Origin: Gilvimarinus polysaccharolyticus
GTDB taxonomy: Bacteria > Pseudomonadota > Gammaproteobacteria > Pseudomonadales > Cellvibrionaceae
Assembly (NCBI RefSeq): GCF_001187555.1
Contig: NZ_LFIJ01000002.1
Location: forward strand, 22,481 to 86,480
Length of the DNA stretch: 64,000 nt
Direction: 5' to 3'
Shown here piece by piece: positions 35,838 to 43,895 of this stretch. Numbering within the stretch: position 1 is the first letter of the stretch; every line of letters starts with the position of its first letter. Below the pieces are notes generated by a model. That model saw only the letters and a program-made list of their open reading frames with translations. It ran no database searches and was not told where the DNA came from. The position numbers and the translations under genes are program-made.

Positions 35838-37466
35838 TTATCGCTCTACTCGCTGGTAGGTAACGTTCGTCATAGTCACGGTGGACTGAGCGATCCCGAG
35901 ATCTTCAAAACACTGCTCAAACGAATCTGAGTCTCCCGGTTGTCCGCAATTATCGTTGGTACTGGTATCTTGCGACTGCAGATAGTTACCAAACTTAAAG
36001 TACGACGCCGAATCATCCTCTACCGGAATACCAAACGAGTTGCCCATAGCGTAAACATGAACATCGCCGTAGTCATTGATAACTTTTAAGTTAAAGGTAT
36101 CGCCGCTTTGAATGGTGCCCAGCGCGTATTTCTCTTCATTGCCACTGGTGTTGCGCAGGCGCACATAAACATCAAAGACACCGTTTCCGGCAACGCTATC
36201 ATTAAAGCCTGACTCCGACGAATCGGACACATACAGCTTCATAATCGTGCCGGTATCACTAGCATGGTGCTGAGCGACAATGGTTTTTCCGCCATCGGAC
36301 ATATCCACTTTAATATCGGCCTGAAACAGCTCGTAGGTGTCAGTCATGGCGATACGAAGACCCGATTTGATTTTGTACTCATGACGCCAGCCATTACCGT
36401 TGGGAGTTGTTACCCGAGCTTGCAGTGGTACAAATCTAAGAGTGCTGCTGTTAACCAACGGATGCGGACTGCTGCCCTCCAAATCAAACAAACTACCATT
36501 GGTGATGGTACTAGGGATATTGGAACCAGAGCCGTTACTGCTTGAGCTTGAGCTGCTTGAACTAGAGCTTGAGCTACTGGAGCTACCAGAACCGCCATTA
36601 CCGCAACCGTAGACATCGACCTCAAGTAAGCTGTTCCAGCTGTTTGAGGTGTTGCCGTAACCGGTGATTTTTACGTAGCGAGCCGCGACACTGGCAATTG
36701 GCGAAGACTCAAGATTTGAGCTTCCTTGAGATGTGGTGCTATACAGTACAGTACTCCACTGACTACCGTTACTTGAAACGGCAACATCAAAGGTTTGAGT
36801 GCGCTGATCACCCTTAAACCAAGCTGTTTTTAGCTCAGTGATGGTGCTGGTACCGCCTAAATCTAGAGTAATAGATTTGCCATTACCGCTAGAAGACCAA
36901 CGGCTCGATAAATTGCCATCAATGGCGTTGCCGGGGCCGTTACCGTCGTGGCTGCCATCATCGCTAGCGCTGGAGATATTTAAGTTGCCGGGGTTGTTAC
37001 AACCTTGCGAACTACTTGATGATGACGAAGACGAGCCGCCCAAAGCGACAATCGAGAAATCATCAAAGCGGCCCGTGCCACCGTTGTATTTTGCAAACAA
37101 CTCGGCCGAGGTATTAGAGCCAGAATTAAAATCCACCTGCACTTTTTTCCAGCTTCCACTGTTAGAGTCGACATCAAAAACCGCGCCGTTGATATTCACA
37201 CCGACCGTGCCTTTATCTAACACATAGGCGGTCAGCCGGTAATTGGTGTTGGCACTTAAAGAAATTTGCTGATCTACCCGACCACTGCTACCGGTTATTT
37301 TGGCTGATTTGCTACCGGAGTAAGCATCGCTCGATATCGCTGACGGGTCGTCATCATTCCAGCCCGTAAAGCTGTTTTCAAAACCGGGATTATTAATGCT
37401 AACGGCACTGGCTGATGCCGCCGTCATACTTAAAAATAGTATTGAGCTTTTAGAAAAAAATTTCAT
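35838..37466 (-). CDS. secreted alginate lyase, PL18-like, with CBM16-like and CBM32 modules
   Basis: 542 residues. The signal peptide is about 1-21. A CBM16-like sandwich spans 22-145 (INNPGFENSFTGWNDD), then a Ser tract. An F5/8-type C (CBM32) module spans about 156-292 (ASDDGSHDGNGPGNAIDG), then a longer Ser run. The C-terminal domain at 320-542 carries QHHASDTGT and YFKFGNYLQSQDT, an alginate-lyase jelly-roll pattern close to PL18/PL7. The order CBM16-CBM32-PL18 is what I recall for Saccharophagus Alg18J, hence the call; PL7 is the alternative. It would depolymerise alginate outside the cell. It is divergent from a PL7 gene that shares its CBM32 type. Confidence 0.82.
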   Translation of the reverse strand: MKFFSKSSILFLSMTAASASAVSINNPGFENSFTGWNDDDPSAISSDAYSGSKSAKITGSSGRVDQQISLSANTNYRLTAYVLDKGTVGVNINGAVFDVDSNSGSWKKVQVDFNSGSNTSAELFAKYNGGTGRFDDFSIVALGGSSSSSSSSSQGCNNPGNLNISSASDDGSHDGNGPGNAIDGNLSSRWSSSGNGKSITLDLGGTSTITELKTAWFKGDQRTQTFDVAVSSNGSQWSTVLYSTTSQGSSNLESSPIASVAARYVKITGYGNTSNSWNSLLEVDVYGCGNGGSGSSSSSSSSSSSSSSSSNGSGSNIPSTITNGSLFDLEGSSPHPLVNSSTLRFVPLQARVTTPNGNGWRHEYKIKSGLRIAMTDTYELFQADIKVDMSDGGKTIVAQHHASDTGTIMKLYVSDSSESGFNDSVAGNGVFDVYVRLRNTSGNEEKYALGTIQSGDTFNLKVINDYGDVHVYAMGNSFGIPVEDDSASYFKFGNYLQSQDTSTNDNCGQPGDSDSFEQCFEDLGIAQSTVTMTNVTYQRVER

Positions 37467-38316
37467 AGTTGTTCTCCGATGAAAGCTCCATCAGCTAAAG
37501 CACGTACTACTAATCAAGCGAGCCGCTTAATCATCGTGAATCGGTAAGCTGAATCGAAGCTGTCCGTATCAATGTTGCATGAGTTTGATTTATCCATTTT
37601 TCAAATCACATCCACGTGCACTTAAATCTGAACGGTGCGTCTAAGCGCAGTGGATAACGAACGATAAGAGAGCTGTATGAACACAAGAAATACCTATCAA
37701 CTCTCACCGCCAACCGAGTTTGATTAACTGTGAGCACCTGCGTATTTAGCATCTTATTGTTCGCATGGCGTTACCAAAGACCTCAGACGAAACACCAAGC
37801 TGACTCAGCATGGGGCCGCCACTCTGGCACATTGTTTAACAAGCTAACGTTAAGTGCCTGCGCACCGCCGCTTGCCAAACAAGGCACAGACATTACCGCA
37901 TTGAGAACCAATATGTATACCTATTATTCTGCCAATTATTACGACCACACACACAAAACAGAATAATATGTAACATTTGGCAGCTATATCTACATACCAT
38001 TCAAAATTTGGCAAACAGGGAAGCAATCTCAGCCATCCGACGACACTATCGAAAACACTCAATTCATCGACTAATAGCTTCAACTTGGCGTAGCCATGCA
38101 CGAAAACCACTCACGTTAAAGTCGGCATACAATACAGCCCCGCCAATTGGTCTAACTATTGATTGACAATTAGGCCGGCAAACGTAAACTCAACTGACCA
38201 TAAAAGCTTCTCGCCAAGCGAGGGCTCAAAAATAACAGTTACCTCACATACCAGTACTGCAGCCATAAAAGAGCAGAGCACTGACGACCTGGACCTACCC
38301 TTTTAGGAGCAAACCT
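37467..38316. other. large divergent regulatory region between two lyase genes
   Basis: 850 bases with only short, unsupported frames. TTGACA at 38163-38168 with TAAACT 16 bases further (38185-38190) is a possible promoter for the PL7 gene, and TAGGAG at 38306-38311 is its ribosome site. The promoter of the minus-strand lyase should lie near 37500-37700. The length is unusual for two simple promoters. Confidence 0.5.
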
Positions 38317-39750
38317 ATGCCCCGCATCACCCCTCTTACCCTAATACTGCCTTTGGCTGTCGCAATATGTACCGGCTGCGGCGGGTCATCGGGCTCCTCC
38401 CCCACTCCTACTGTCGCCAGCTCATCTTCAAGCTCATCGGTTGCAAGCAGCAATACATGCACCGACACTGCGGCCCTGATCATTGACGCCGCCAGTGACG
38501 ACGGCAGCCATGACGGTCACGGCCCCAGCAACGCTATTGATGCCAGCCTTGACAGTGAATCACGCTGGTCTTCTCTGGGAGATGGCAAGATATTACTGTT
38601 AGATTTGGGGGTCACCGCGAGCATTGCCGAGATTAAAACAGCCTGGCTCAATGCTGATACACGCACCTCGCTTTATGAGATTGAAGCCTCTACCGACAAC
38701 AGTAATTGGAGCACCTTAGTTGCCAATGGCCAAGCTCAGAGCTCTGATGTCTTTGTAACAGATTCCTTTACCCGGATAGCCGCGCGGTATGTGCGGATTA
38801 TCGGTCACGGCAACTCAGAAAATCTCTGGAACAGCTTAATAGAAGTAGAGGTACACGGCTGTGGCGGACTGGACACCCCAACCATCAAGCCAAGTGGAGC
38901 ACCACCTATAGCCGAGCTAGACTCAAGCCTACCCCCCTCTGGCAACTTCGATTTATCACGCTGGTATGTGAGCGTACCGACCGACGATGACAAGGACGGA
39001 CGAGCCGACAGCATTAAAGAAAGCACTTTGGATAACGGCTACCAACTACCAGAGTATTTCTTTACCGCTGCCGACGGCGGCATGGTGTTCCGAGTCTTCC
39101 CGTCAGGATTCAAAACCTCGACCAACACCAGCTACACCCGCGTTGAGCTACGGGAGATGCTGCGCGCCGGCAACACCAATATTAAGACCCAAGGGGTTAA
39201 TGCCAACAACTGGGTATTTGGCAGCGCACCAGCCGCTGAACGTGCGGCCGCCGGCGGTGTAGACGGCAATATGCGAGCGACCTTGGCGGTGAACCGAGTA
39301 TCCACCACCGGAGAAACCTACCAAATCGGCCGGGTAATTGTCGGGCAGATCCACGCCAACGATGACGAGCCGATTCGTCTTTACTACCGCAAACTACCAG
39401 GCAACAGCAAAGGTTCTATTTATTTTGCCCACGAGATAAAAGGGGGCGATGACACCTGGCATGAAATGATCGGCAGTCGCAGCGACAGCGCATCAAACCC
39501 AACCGACGGCATTGCGCTGAATGAGAAGTTTAGCTACGAGATAGACGTGCAAGGTCACACCCTAACCGTGTTTATTTATCGCGAGGGCAAACCTACCGTC
39601 AGCAAAACCGTTGATATGAGCAGCAGCGGTTATGACGAGGGCGGTCAGTACATGTACTTTAAAGCCGGCGCGTACAACCAAAACAACAGTGGCGGCGATG
39701 ATGACTATACCCAGGTAACCTTCTACGCTCTGGAGCACTCGCACAATTAA
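38317..39750 (+). CDS. PL7 alginate lyase lipoprotein with a CBM32 module
   Basis: 477 residues. A lipoprotein-type signal leads to Cys21, followed by a short Ser linker and a CBM32 module at about 50-190 (ASDDGSHDGHGPSNAIDAS), very like that in the divergent lyase gene. The PL7 (alginate lyase 2) domain covers about 210-475 with all three family motifs: RVELREM, VGQIH and YMYFKAGAYNQN. The catalytic Arg, Gln/His and Tyr are therefore present. It is probably attached to the outer membrane and cleaves alginate by beta-elimination. Endo- or exo-mode cannot be told by eye. Confidence 0.93.
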   Translation: MPRITPLTLILPLAVAICTGCGGSSGSSPTPTVASSSSSSSVASSNTCTDTAALIIDAASDDGSHDGHGPSNAIDASLDSESRWSSLGDGKILLLDLGVTASIAEIKTAWLNADTRTSLYEIEASTDNSNWSTLVANGQAQSSDVFVTDSFTRIAARYVRIIGHGNSENLWNSLIEVEVHGCGGLDTPTIKPSGAPPIAELDSSLPPSGNFDLSRWYVSVPTDDDKDGRADSIKESTLDNGYQLPEYFFTAADGGMVFRVFPSGFKTSTNTSYTRVELREMLRAGNTNIKTQGVNANNWVFGSAPAAERAAAGGVDGNMRATLAVNRVSTTGETYQIGRVIVGQIHANDDEPIRLYYRKLPGNSKGSIYFAHEIKGGDDTWHEMIGSRSDSASNPTDGIALNEKFSYEIDVQGHTLTVFIYREGKPTVSKTVDMSSSGYDEGGQYMYFKAGAYNQNNSGGDDDYTQVTFYALEHSHN

Positions 39751-39764
39751 CCCAAATTTAAACA

Positions 39765-39790
39765 CGGGCAGAGCGTCTTTGCTCCGCCCG
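39765..39790 (+). terminator. possible terminator after the PL7 gene
   Basis: CGGGCAGAGC and GCTCCGCCCG form a 9-bp stem with one mismatch and a GTCTTT loop, 15 bases past the stop. It lacks a strong T tract. Confidence 0.55.
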
Positions 39791-39968
39791 AGTTCAATAA
39801 AACTGTACACCAAAGAACGTGCAACCTATAAACCTCAGCATTTTATAGTAATAGCCGTCATCACTTGGCCACCCTGTCGCAGTCGAAATAAAAAAGCACC
39901 AAGCAATCGAGCCTGACGATCATAAAACCCCAAAACAGACTAGTATCATAGATGACTCACAATCTCAT

Positions 39969-39980
39969 TTGGTCAACCAA
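39969..39980. promoter_or_regulatory. candidate GntR-type operator palindrome
   Basis: TTGGTCAACCAA is a perfect 12-bp palindrome with the TGGT-N-ACCA form typical of FadR-subfamily GntR operators. A GntR regulator gene lies at the far end of the locus. The link is inferred. Confidence 0.45.
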
Positions 39981-40174
39981 TTTTGACACGCAGGCGGGCG
40001 AAGAGCCTCAGAAAATAATCAACACCAAGAGCAGAATATATTACCGTTATTACCTTTTATACTAATTTCACAAACGACTAATAACTGAACTTCTCGAAGA
40101 ATATGAATAAAAACCTAGAAACAAACTGTTTTTAGATATTGTTCAGCACCGCCCTTGCATCCTGAAGTCATTTT

Positions 40175-40203
40175 GGTTGACAATGGCTATTACCACGTAT
40201 AGC
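40175..40203 (+). promoter_or_regulatory. candidate promoter of the first TonB-dependent receptor gene
   Basis: GGTTGACAATG matches the -35 block found before the other receptor and a PL6 gene. The best -10 is TATAGC at 40198-40203, spaced only 15 bases, so the exact promoter is less certain than in the other three cases. Confidence 0.4.
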
Positions 40204-40267
40204 CAAATTGGGCGCCAAAGAGCGCTTACGTTAATATCAACAATAATGGTTCCCCCTGGAGGAAGAC

Positions 40268-43200
40268 ATGCGAAATAACAATAAACTCGCGAATGAAATA
40301 GTTAAAAAGCACAGCTTTAAACGATCTGTTTTGGTCAGCGCTATTGCCGCCGCTTCATGCGTAAGCGCAGCCCAAGCACAGGAAGAGCAAACACAAAACT
40401 CGGCCAATGAAACGCCAATAGTGGAAGAGGTTATCGTACAAGGCACTCGTGCCACGATCCAAACCACCATCGACATTAAACGCAGCTCCACCACCATCGT
40501 CGACGGTATGTCCGCTAACGATATCGGTGACATGCCTGCGCTATCGATTGGTGAAGCACTTGAGTCCATTACCGGCGCATCATCGCATCGTGAAAACGGC
40601 GGCGCGACCGAGATTTCTATTCGTGGCCTTGGCCCCTACCTAAGCGCAACCACCTTTAATGGGCGCAACGCCACTAACGGTAGCGGTGACCGCTCAGTTA
40701 ACTTCTCGCAGTTTCCGTCCGAGCTGGTTAACAAAGTTGCTATTTATAAGACCCAAGATGCCAGCCTGATCGAAGGCGGTGTGGCAGGGTTAATTGCGAT
40801 AGAAACCGTTAAGCCGCTTGATTTTAATAAGCGCCGCCTGCAAATCGAGGCGAAAGCCGGCATTCAGCCTAACCAACAAAATATCAGCGATTCTATGTCC
40901 GGTGATATCGGCTTTCGCGGCAGTGTTAGCTACGTTGATCAGTTTGAGTTTGATAACGGCTCGGCATTAGGCATTTCATTGGGCTATGAGCAAAGCGATA
41001 TTGCTCAGCCAGAATCCGAGATGCGCGCCTCCAGCCCCAGCGGTACCTCACTGTTTGCTTGCATTAACGATCCTAATGTCACCGACCGAGGCTACTACCT
41101 CAGCTCCGCCGGCGATTGCGAAGATCCAACTAGCGGCCCATCCAATTCTGGTGGCTATAACACCGAAATTAACCCCGAGACCGGCAAAGCCTACAGTGAC
41201 GGCAGTCCTTACGCATTTGCCCCAAGCTCTAACGGCTACCGCCAAAACGACACATCGGATGAGCGTGAAGCATTTTTTGCCGCCGTACAGTTCCAGCCCA
41301 ATGACAAAATAGACATTAACCTTGATTACCAGCAATCCGAGCGTATTCAGGCAGAAAAGCGTCACGACTTAAACTTCGCCAATATGAAGCGCGTAACTCC
41401 AGGCGTTACGGCGGAGAATTTAGTCGTAACCGATACCGGCGCCATTACCAACTGGATGGGCGAAACAGCCATTGAGTCGAACAGCGAGCTATACCGTCGC
41501 AACGAAGACTATACCGGTTACGGTTTAAACATCGCATATGACGTTAGCGATAATTTAACCGTTTCTGCCGATTACTCTTTTTCTGAAACCGAACGCGTCG
41601 AGCACCAGCTGTTGCTTCGCACCCAGTCTGATGACCGCAATGTTTTCGCCGAGCTTAACTCGCAGTATCGCCCCATGGTGCAATGGGATACCGACTCAGG
41701 CATTCGTCAGTACCAAATCACCGATTTCGACATTACCGATCATACTCTATTCTCGGATCGCTACCGTGCACGTATCGATAGCGATGTCGATCGTACTAAC
41801 ACCATCGAAGCCTTCCGTGCAGACTTTGATTTACGTTTAGATGGTGGCGCTATTACAGGGATTAAAGGTGGTGTTCGGGTCTCCGAGCTTGAATATCTCG
41901 ACATGGGACCAACCGCTCGTAATGAATTTGAAGTTACCATCGGCGAGCACGAGTTTTTAGCCGAAGTAAACCAAACCTGTGCTATCGACTTTCCCGAAAG
42001 CAACTTTATGTCCTCTGAGCGCGACGGCGCATTGTTCACCATCGTTGATGAGCAAGGCAATGTCACCAAAGCGGTGAACAGCTGGGCCACATTCGACACC
42101 GCCTGCGCTGTGTCGATGTTAGCCGACTTCACTGGGGAATCAATGGAATTCCCAGAAATGCCGGAGTCATTGGCCGGTGTTACCGACGTCACTGAGACGA
42201 CCAAGGCGGCCTACATTATGGCCGACTTCGACAGCCAGCTAATGAACAAAACGGTTAGAGGTAATTTTGGTCTTCGCGTGGTACAAACCGACGTAGAGTC
42301 CATTGGCTACCGCACGCCTTACACCATCGCCACCTCTGATTCTGACATCCTCTCTTTAGTGCCCGTTGACGGCGCCGACCTTGAACGCGTAGAAGCCGGC
42401 GGTGACTACACTGAAGTTCTGCCAAGTTTTAACCTGATCGTCGACCTAACCGATGACCTTATGTTACGCGGTGCGATTTACCGTGGCCTGTCGCGCCCCG
42501 AGCCGGCCGACATGAGCTATCAGCGCGGCTTTACCGTCAGCAGTGAAGAAGACATCACCCAACTGGATGAGCTGATTCAAAACGTGAGTGGCGACGGCAA
42601 CCCGAACCTGCAACCGTTAACCTCTTGGAGCTTTGACACCGCCATCGAGTGGTACCCAAATCAAGACACCCTGTTGGCACTTGGCATTTACCACAAGAAG
42701 TTCCAAGGTGGATTTGATACAACTCGCGTGACCGAACAGTTCAATATTGATGGGGTAACCGTACCCGCCCAGTTTGACCTAACTCAAACTAACGACGAAA
42801 CCAGCAATCTGACGGGTTTTGAAGTTACCGCGACTCACAACCTCTCTTACCTACCAGGTTTTTTAAGCGGCTTTGGTGTTAAAGCGAGCTATAACTACGC
42901 TGACTCTGACTTTGAATTTGAAGACAGTAATTACGGCGACATCACTGTTCGCGACGAAGACGGAAATGTTGTCTCGCAATCCGAAGGAATCGTCGCGCCC
43001 GCTAACGTTCCTGGCTTTTCTAACCACGTATTCTCAAGCCAGCTGTATTACTCGGTAGGCGACTTTGATGCTAACTTGATCTACAAGTATCGCAGTGAAT
43101 ACTTCCAGCCTTACACCAGCAATGGCACCCGCTTACGCTACGTAGGTGACACCGGTGTGTGGGAAGCGCGCATGTCTTACTACATCACCGATAATATTCG

Positions 43201-43330
43201 CTTGAGCTTAGAAGGTATTAACCTGTTTGATGAACCCAAACAGCAATACTTTTACTCCAACGACAATTTGGGTGAAGTTAACAGCTACGGCCCTCGCGTC
43301 TTCTTTGGCGTAAAAGCTAAGTTCCTTTAA
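40268..43330 (+). CDS. TonB-dependent receptor, probably for alginate oligosaccharides
   Basis: 1020 residues. The signal peptide runs to about residue 38 (SCVSAAQAQ). The plug domain starts with IVEEVIVQGTR and contains MPALSIGEALESITGASS and ISIRGLGPYLSATTFNGR. A 22-strand outer-membrane beta-barrel follows, ending in YGPRVFFGVKAKFL with the terminal aromatic needed for insertion. CTGGAGGAAGAC precedes the ATG. Substrate is inferred from position among alginate lyases. It shows the long-receptor form common in Cellvibrionales and is oriented opposite to the second receptor. Confidence 0.93.
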   Translation: MRNNNKLANEIVKKHSFKRSVLVSAIAAASCVSAAQAQEEQTQNSANETPIVEEVIVQGTRATIQTTIDIKRSSTTIVDGMSANDIGDMPALSIGEALESITGASSHRENGGATEISIRGLGPYLSATTFNGRNATNGSGDRSVNFSQFPSELVNKVAIYKTQDASLIEGGVAGLIAIETVKPLDFNKRRLQIEAKAGIQPNQQNISDSMSGDIGFRGSVSYVDQFEFDNGSALGISLGYEQSDIAQPESEMRASSPSGTSLFACINDPNVTDRGYYLSSAGDCEDPTSGPSNSGGYNTEINPETGKAYSDGSPYAFAPSSNGYRQNDTSDEREAFFAAVQFQPNDKIDINLDYQQSERIQAEKRHDLNFANMKRVTPGVTAENLVVTDTGAITNWMGETAIESNSELYRRNEDYTGYGLNIAYDVSDNLTVSADYSFSETERVEHQLLLRTQSDDRNVFAELNSQYRPMVQWDTDSGIRQYQITDFDITDHTLFSDRYRARIDSDVDRTNTIEAFRADFDLRLDGGAITGIKGGVRVSELEYLDMGPTARNEFEVTIGEHEFLAEVNQTCAIDFPESNFMSSERDGALFTIVDEQGNVTKAVNSWATFDTACAVSMLADFTGESMEFPEMPESLAGVTDVTETTKAAYIMADFDSQLMNKTVRGNFGLRVVQTDVESIGYRTPYTIATSDSDILSLVPVDGADLERVEAGGDYTEVLPSFNLIVDLTDDLMLRGAIYRGLSRPEPADMSYQRGFTVSSEEDITQLDELIQNVSGDGNPNLQPLTSWSFDTAIEWYPNQDTLLALGIYHKKFQGGFDTTRVTEQFNIDGVTVPAQFDLTQTNDETSNLTGFEVTATHNLSYLPGFLSGFGVKASYNYADSDFEFEDSNYGDITVRDEDGNVVSQSEGIVAPANVPGFSNHVFSSQLYYSVGDFDANLIYKYRSEYFQPYTSNGTRLRYVGDTGVWEARMSYYITDNIRLSLEGINLFDEPKQQYFYSNDNLGEVNSYGPRVFFGVKAKFL

Positions 43331-43371
43331 TCCCTGTTCCTCGCCGTCTTAAATCAGACGGCAACGACTTT

Positions 43372-43396
43372 GGCCCGCATTAGCGGGCCTTTTTTT
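43372..43396 (+). terminator. terminator of the first receptor gene
   Basis: GGCCCGC - ATTA - GCGGGCC followed by seven Ts, 42 bases after the stop. Confidence 0.95.
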
Positions 43397-43810
43397 ACCC
43401 TTAAATTAACCACCACCACACTAAAAACTACCCTCCCCATCATCACTCTTGCACTTAAACACTTCTGCTTAGATCTTGTATCTACATCAACGCTGTTACT
43501 CTTAATAATTTTTATCGCGTAACAACAAAATAACGCACATGCAACTTAACCGCATCAATGACAAGTCAACCTATCAGCCACCTTTCCGCTTAAACGCCCT
43601 GAAGGCGCACACTGATAACTGGCCAAGCATCAACTTGTCCGCGTTACTCTATCGCCCACAGACTTAAATCATAACCAGAACAAAAAGCTCAACAGTTAAC
43701 CGAGAGCGAAACATTAGCTTACACATTACGGCTCGTAATAGCGCAACACACATGCACCACTGACAACGGCAAGCTTTAAACAAGGTAGACAAAAAGCCAA
43801 TTTAAAACCC

Positions 43811-43850
43811 AAACGCAAAAAACCCCGGATAAACCGGGGTTTTTTGCGTT
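43811..43850 (-). terminator. terminator of the second receptor gene
   Basis: AACCCCGG - ATAAA - CCGGGGTT, extended outward by AACGCAAAA/TTTTGCGTT pairing. The U tract is provided on the minus strand, 46 bases past the stop at 43896. Confidence 0.95.
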
Positions 43851-43895
43851 AAGCCAGAAACACTCTCTGGCGTTACATTAAGTTTTAAATGTTAA

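Larger units (their letters stand above)
39791..40267. other. regulatory region of the first TonB-dependent receptor gene
   Basis: About 480 bases with no gene. It holds a TTGGTCAACCAA palindrome at 39969-39980 and GGTTGACAATG at 40175-40185, both listed separately, plus a strong CTGGAGG ribosome site at 40256-40262. Confidence 0.6.
43331..43895. other. convergent intergenic region between the two receptors
   Basis: 565 bases with no coding signal on either strand. Terminators lie at both ends (43372-43396 and 43811-43850); an additional small stem GCCGTCT/AGACGGC sits at 43343-43362. The 410 bases between the terminators hold nothing I recognise. Confidence 0.6.

Noticed and set aside
36540-36600. 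Repetitive GAGCTTGAGCTGCT-like stretch as a DNA repeat element
   Set aside because: It encodes the poly-serine linker of the PL18-like lyase, a protein feature common in this group of bacteria.
37730-37966. 78-residue frame in the lyase intergenic region
   Set aside because: There is no ribosome site or family likeness, and it is overlapped by an equally poor antisense frame.
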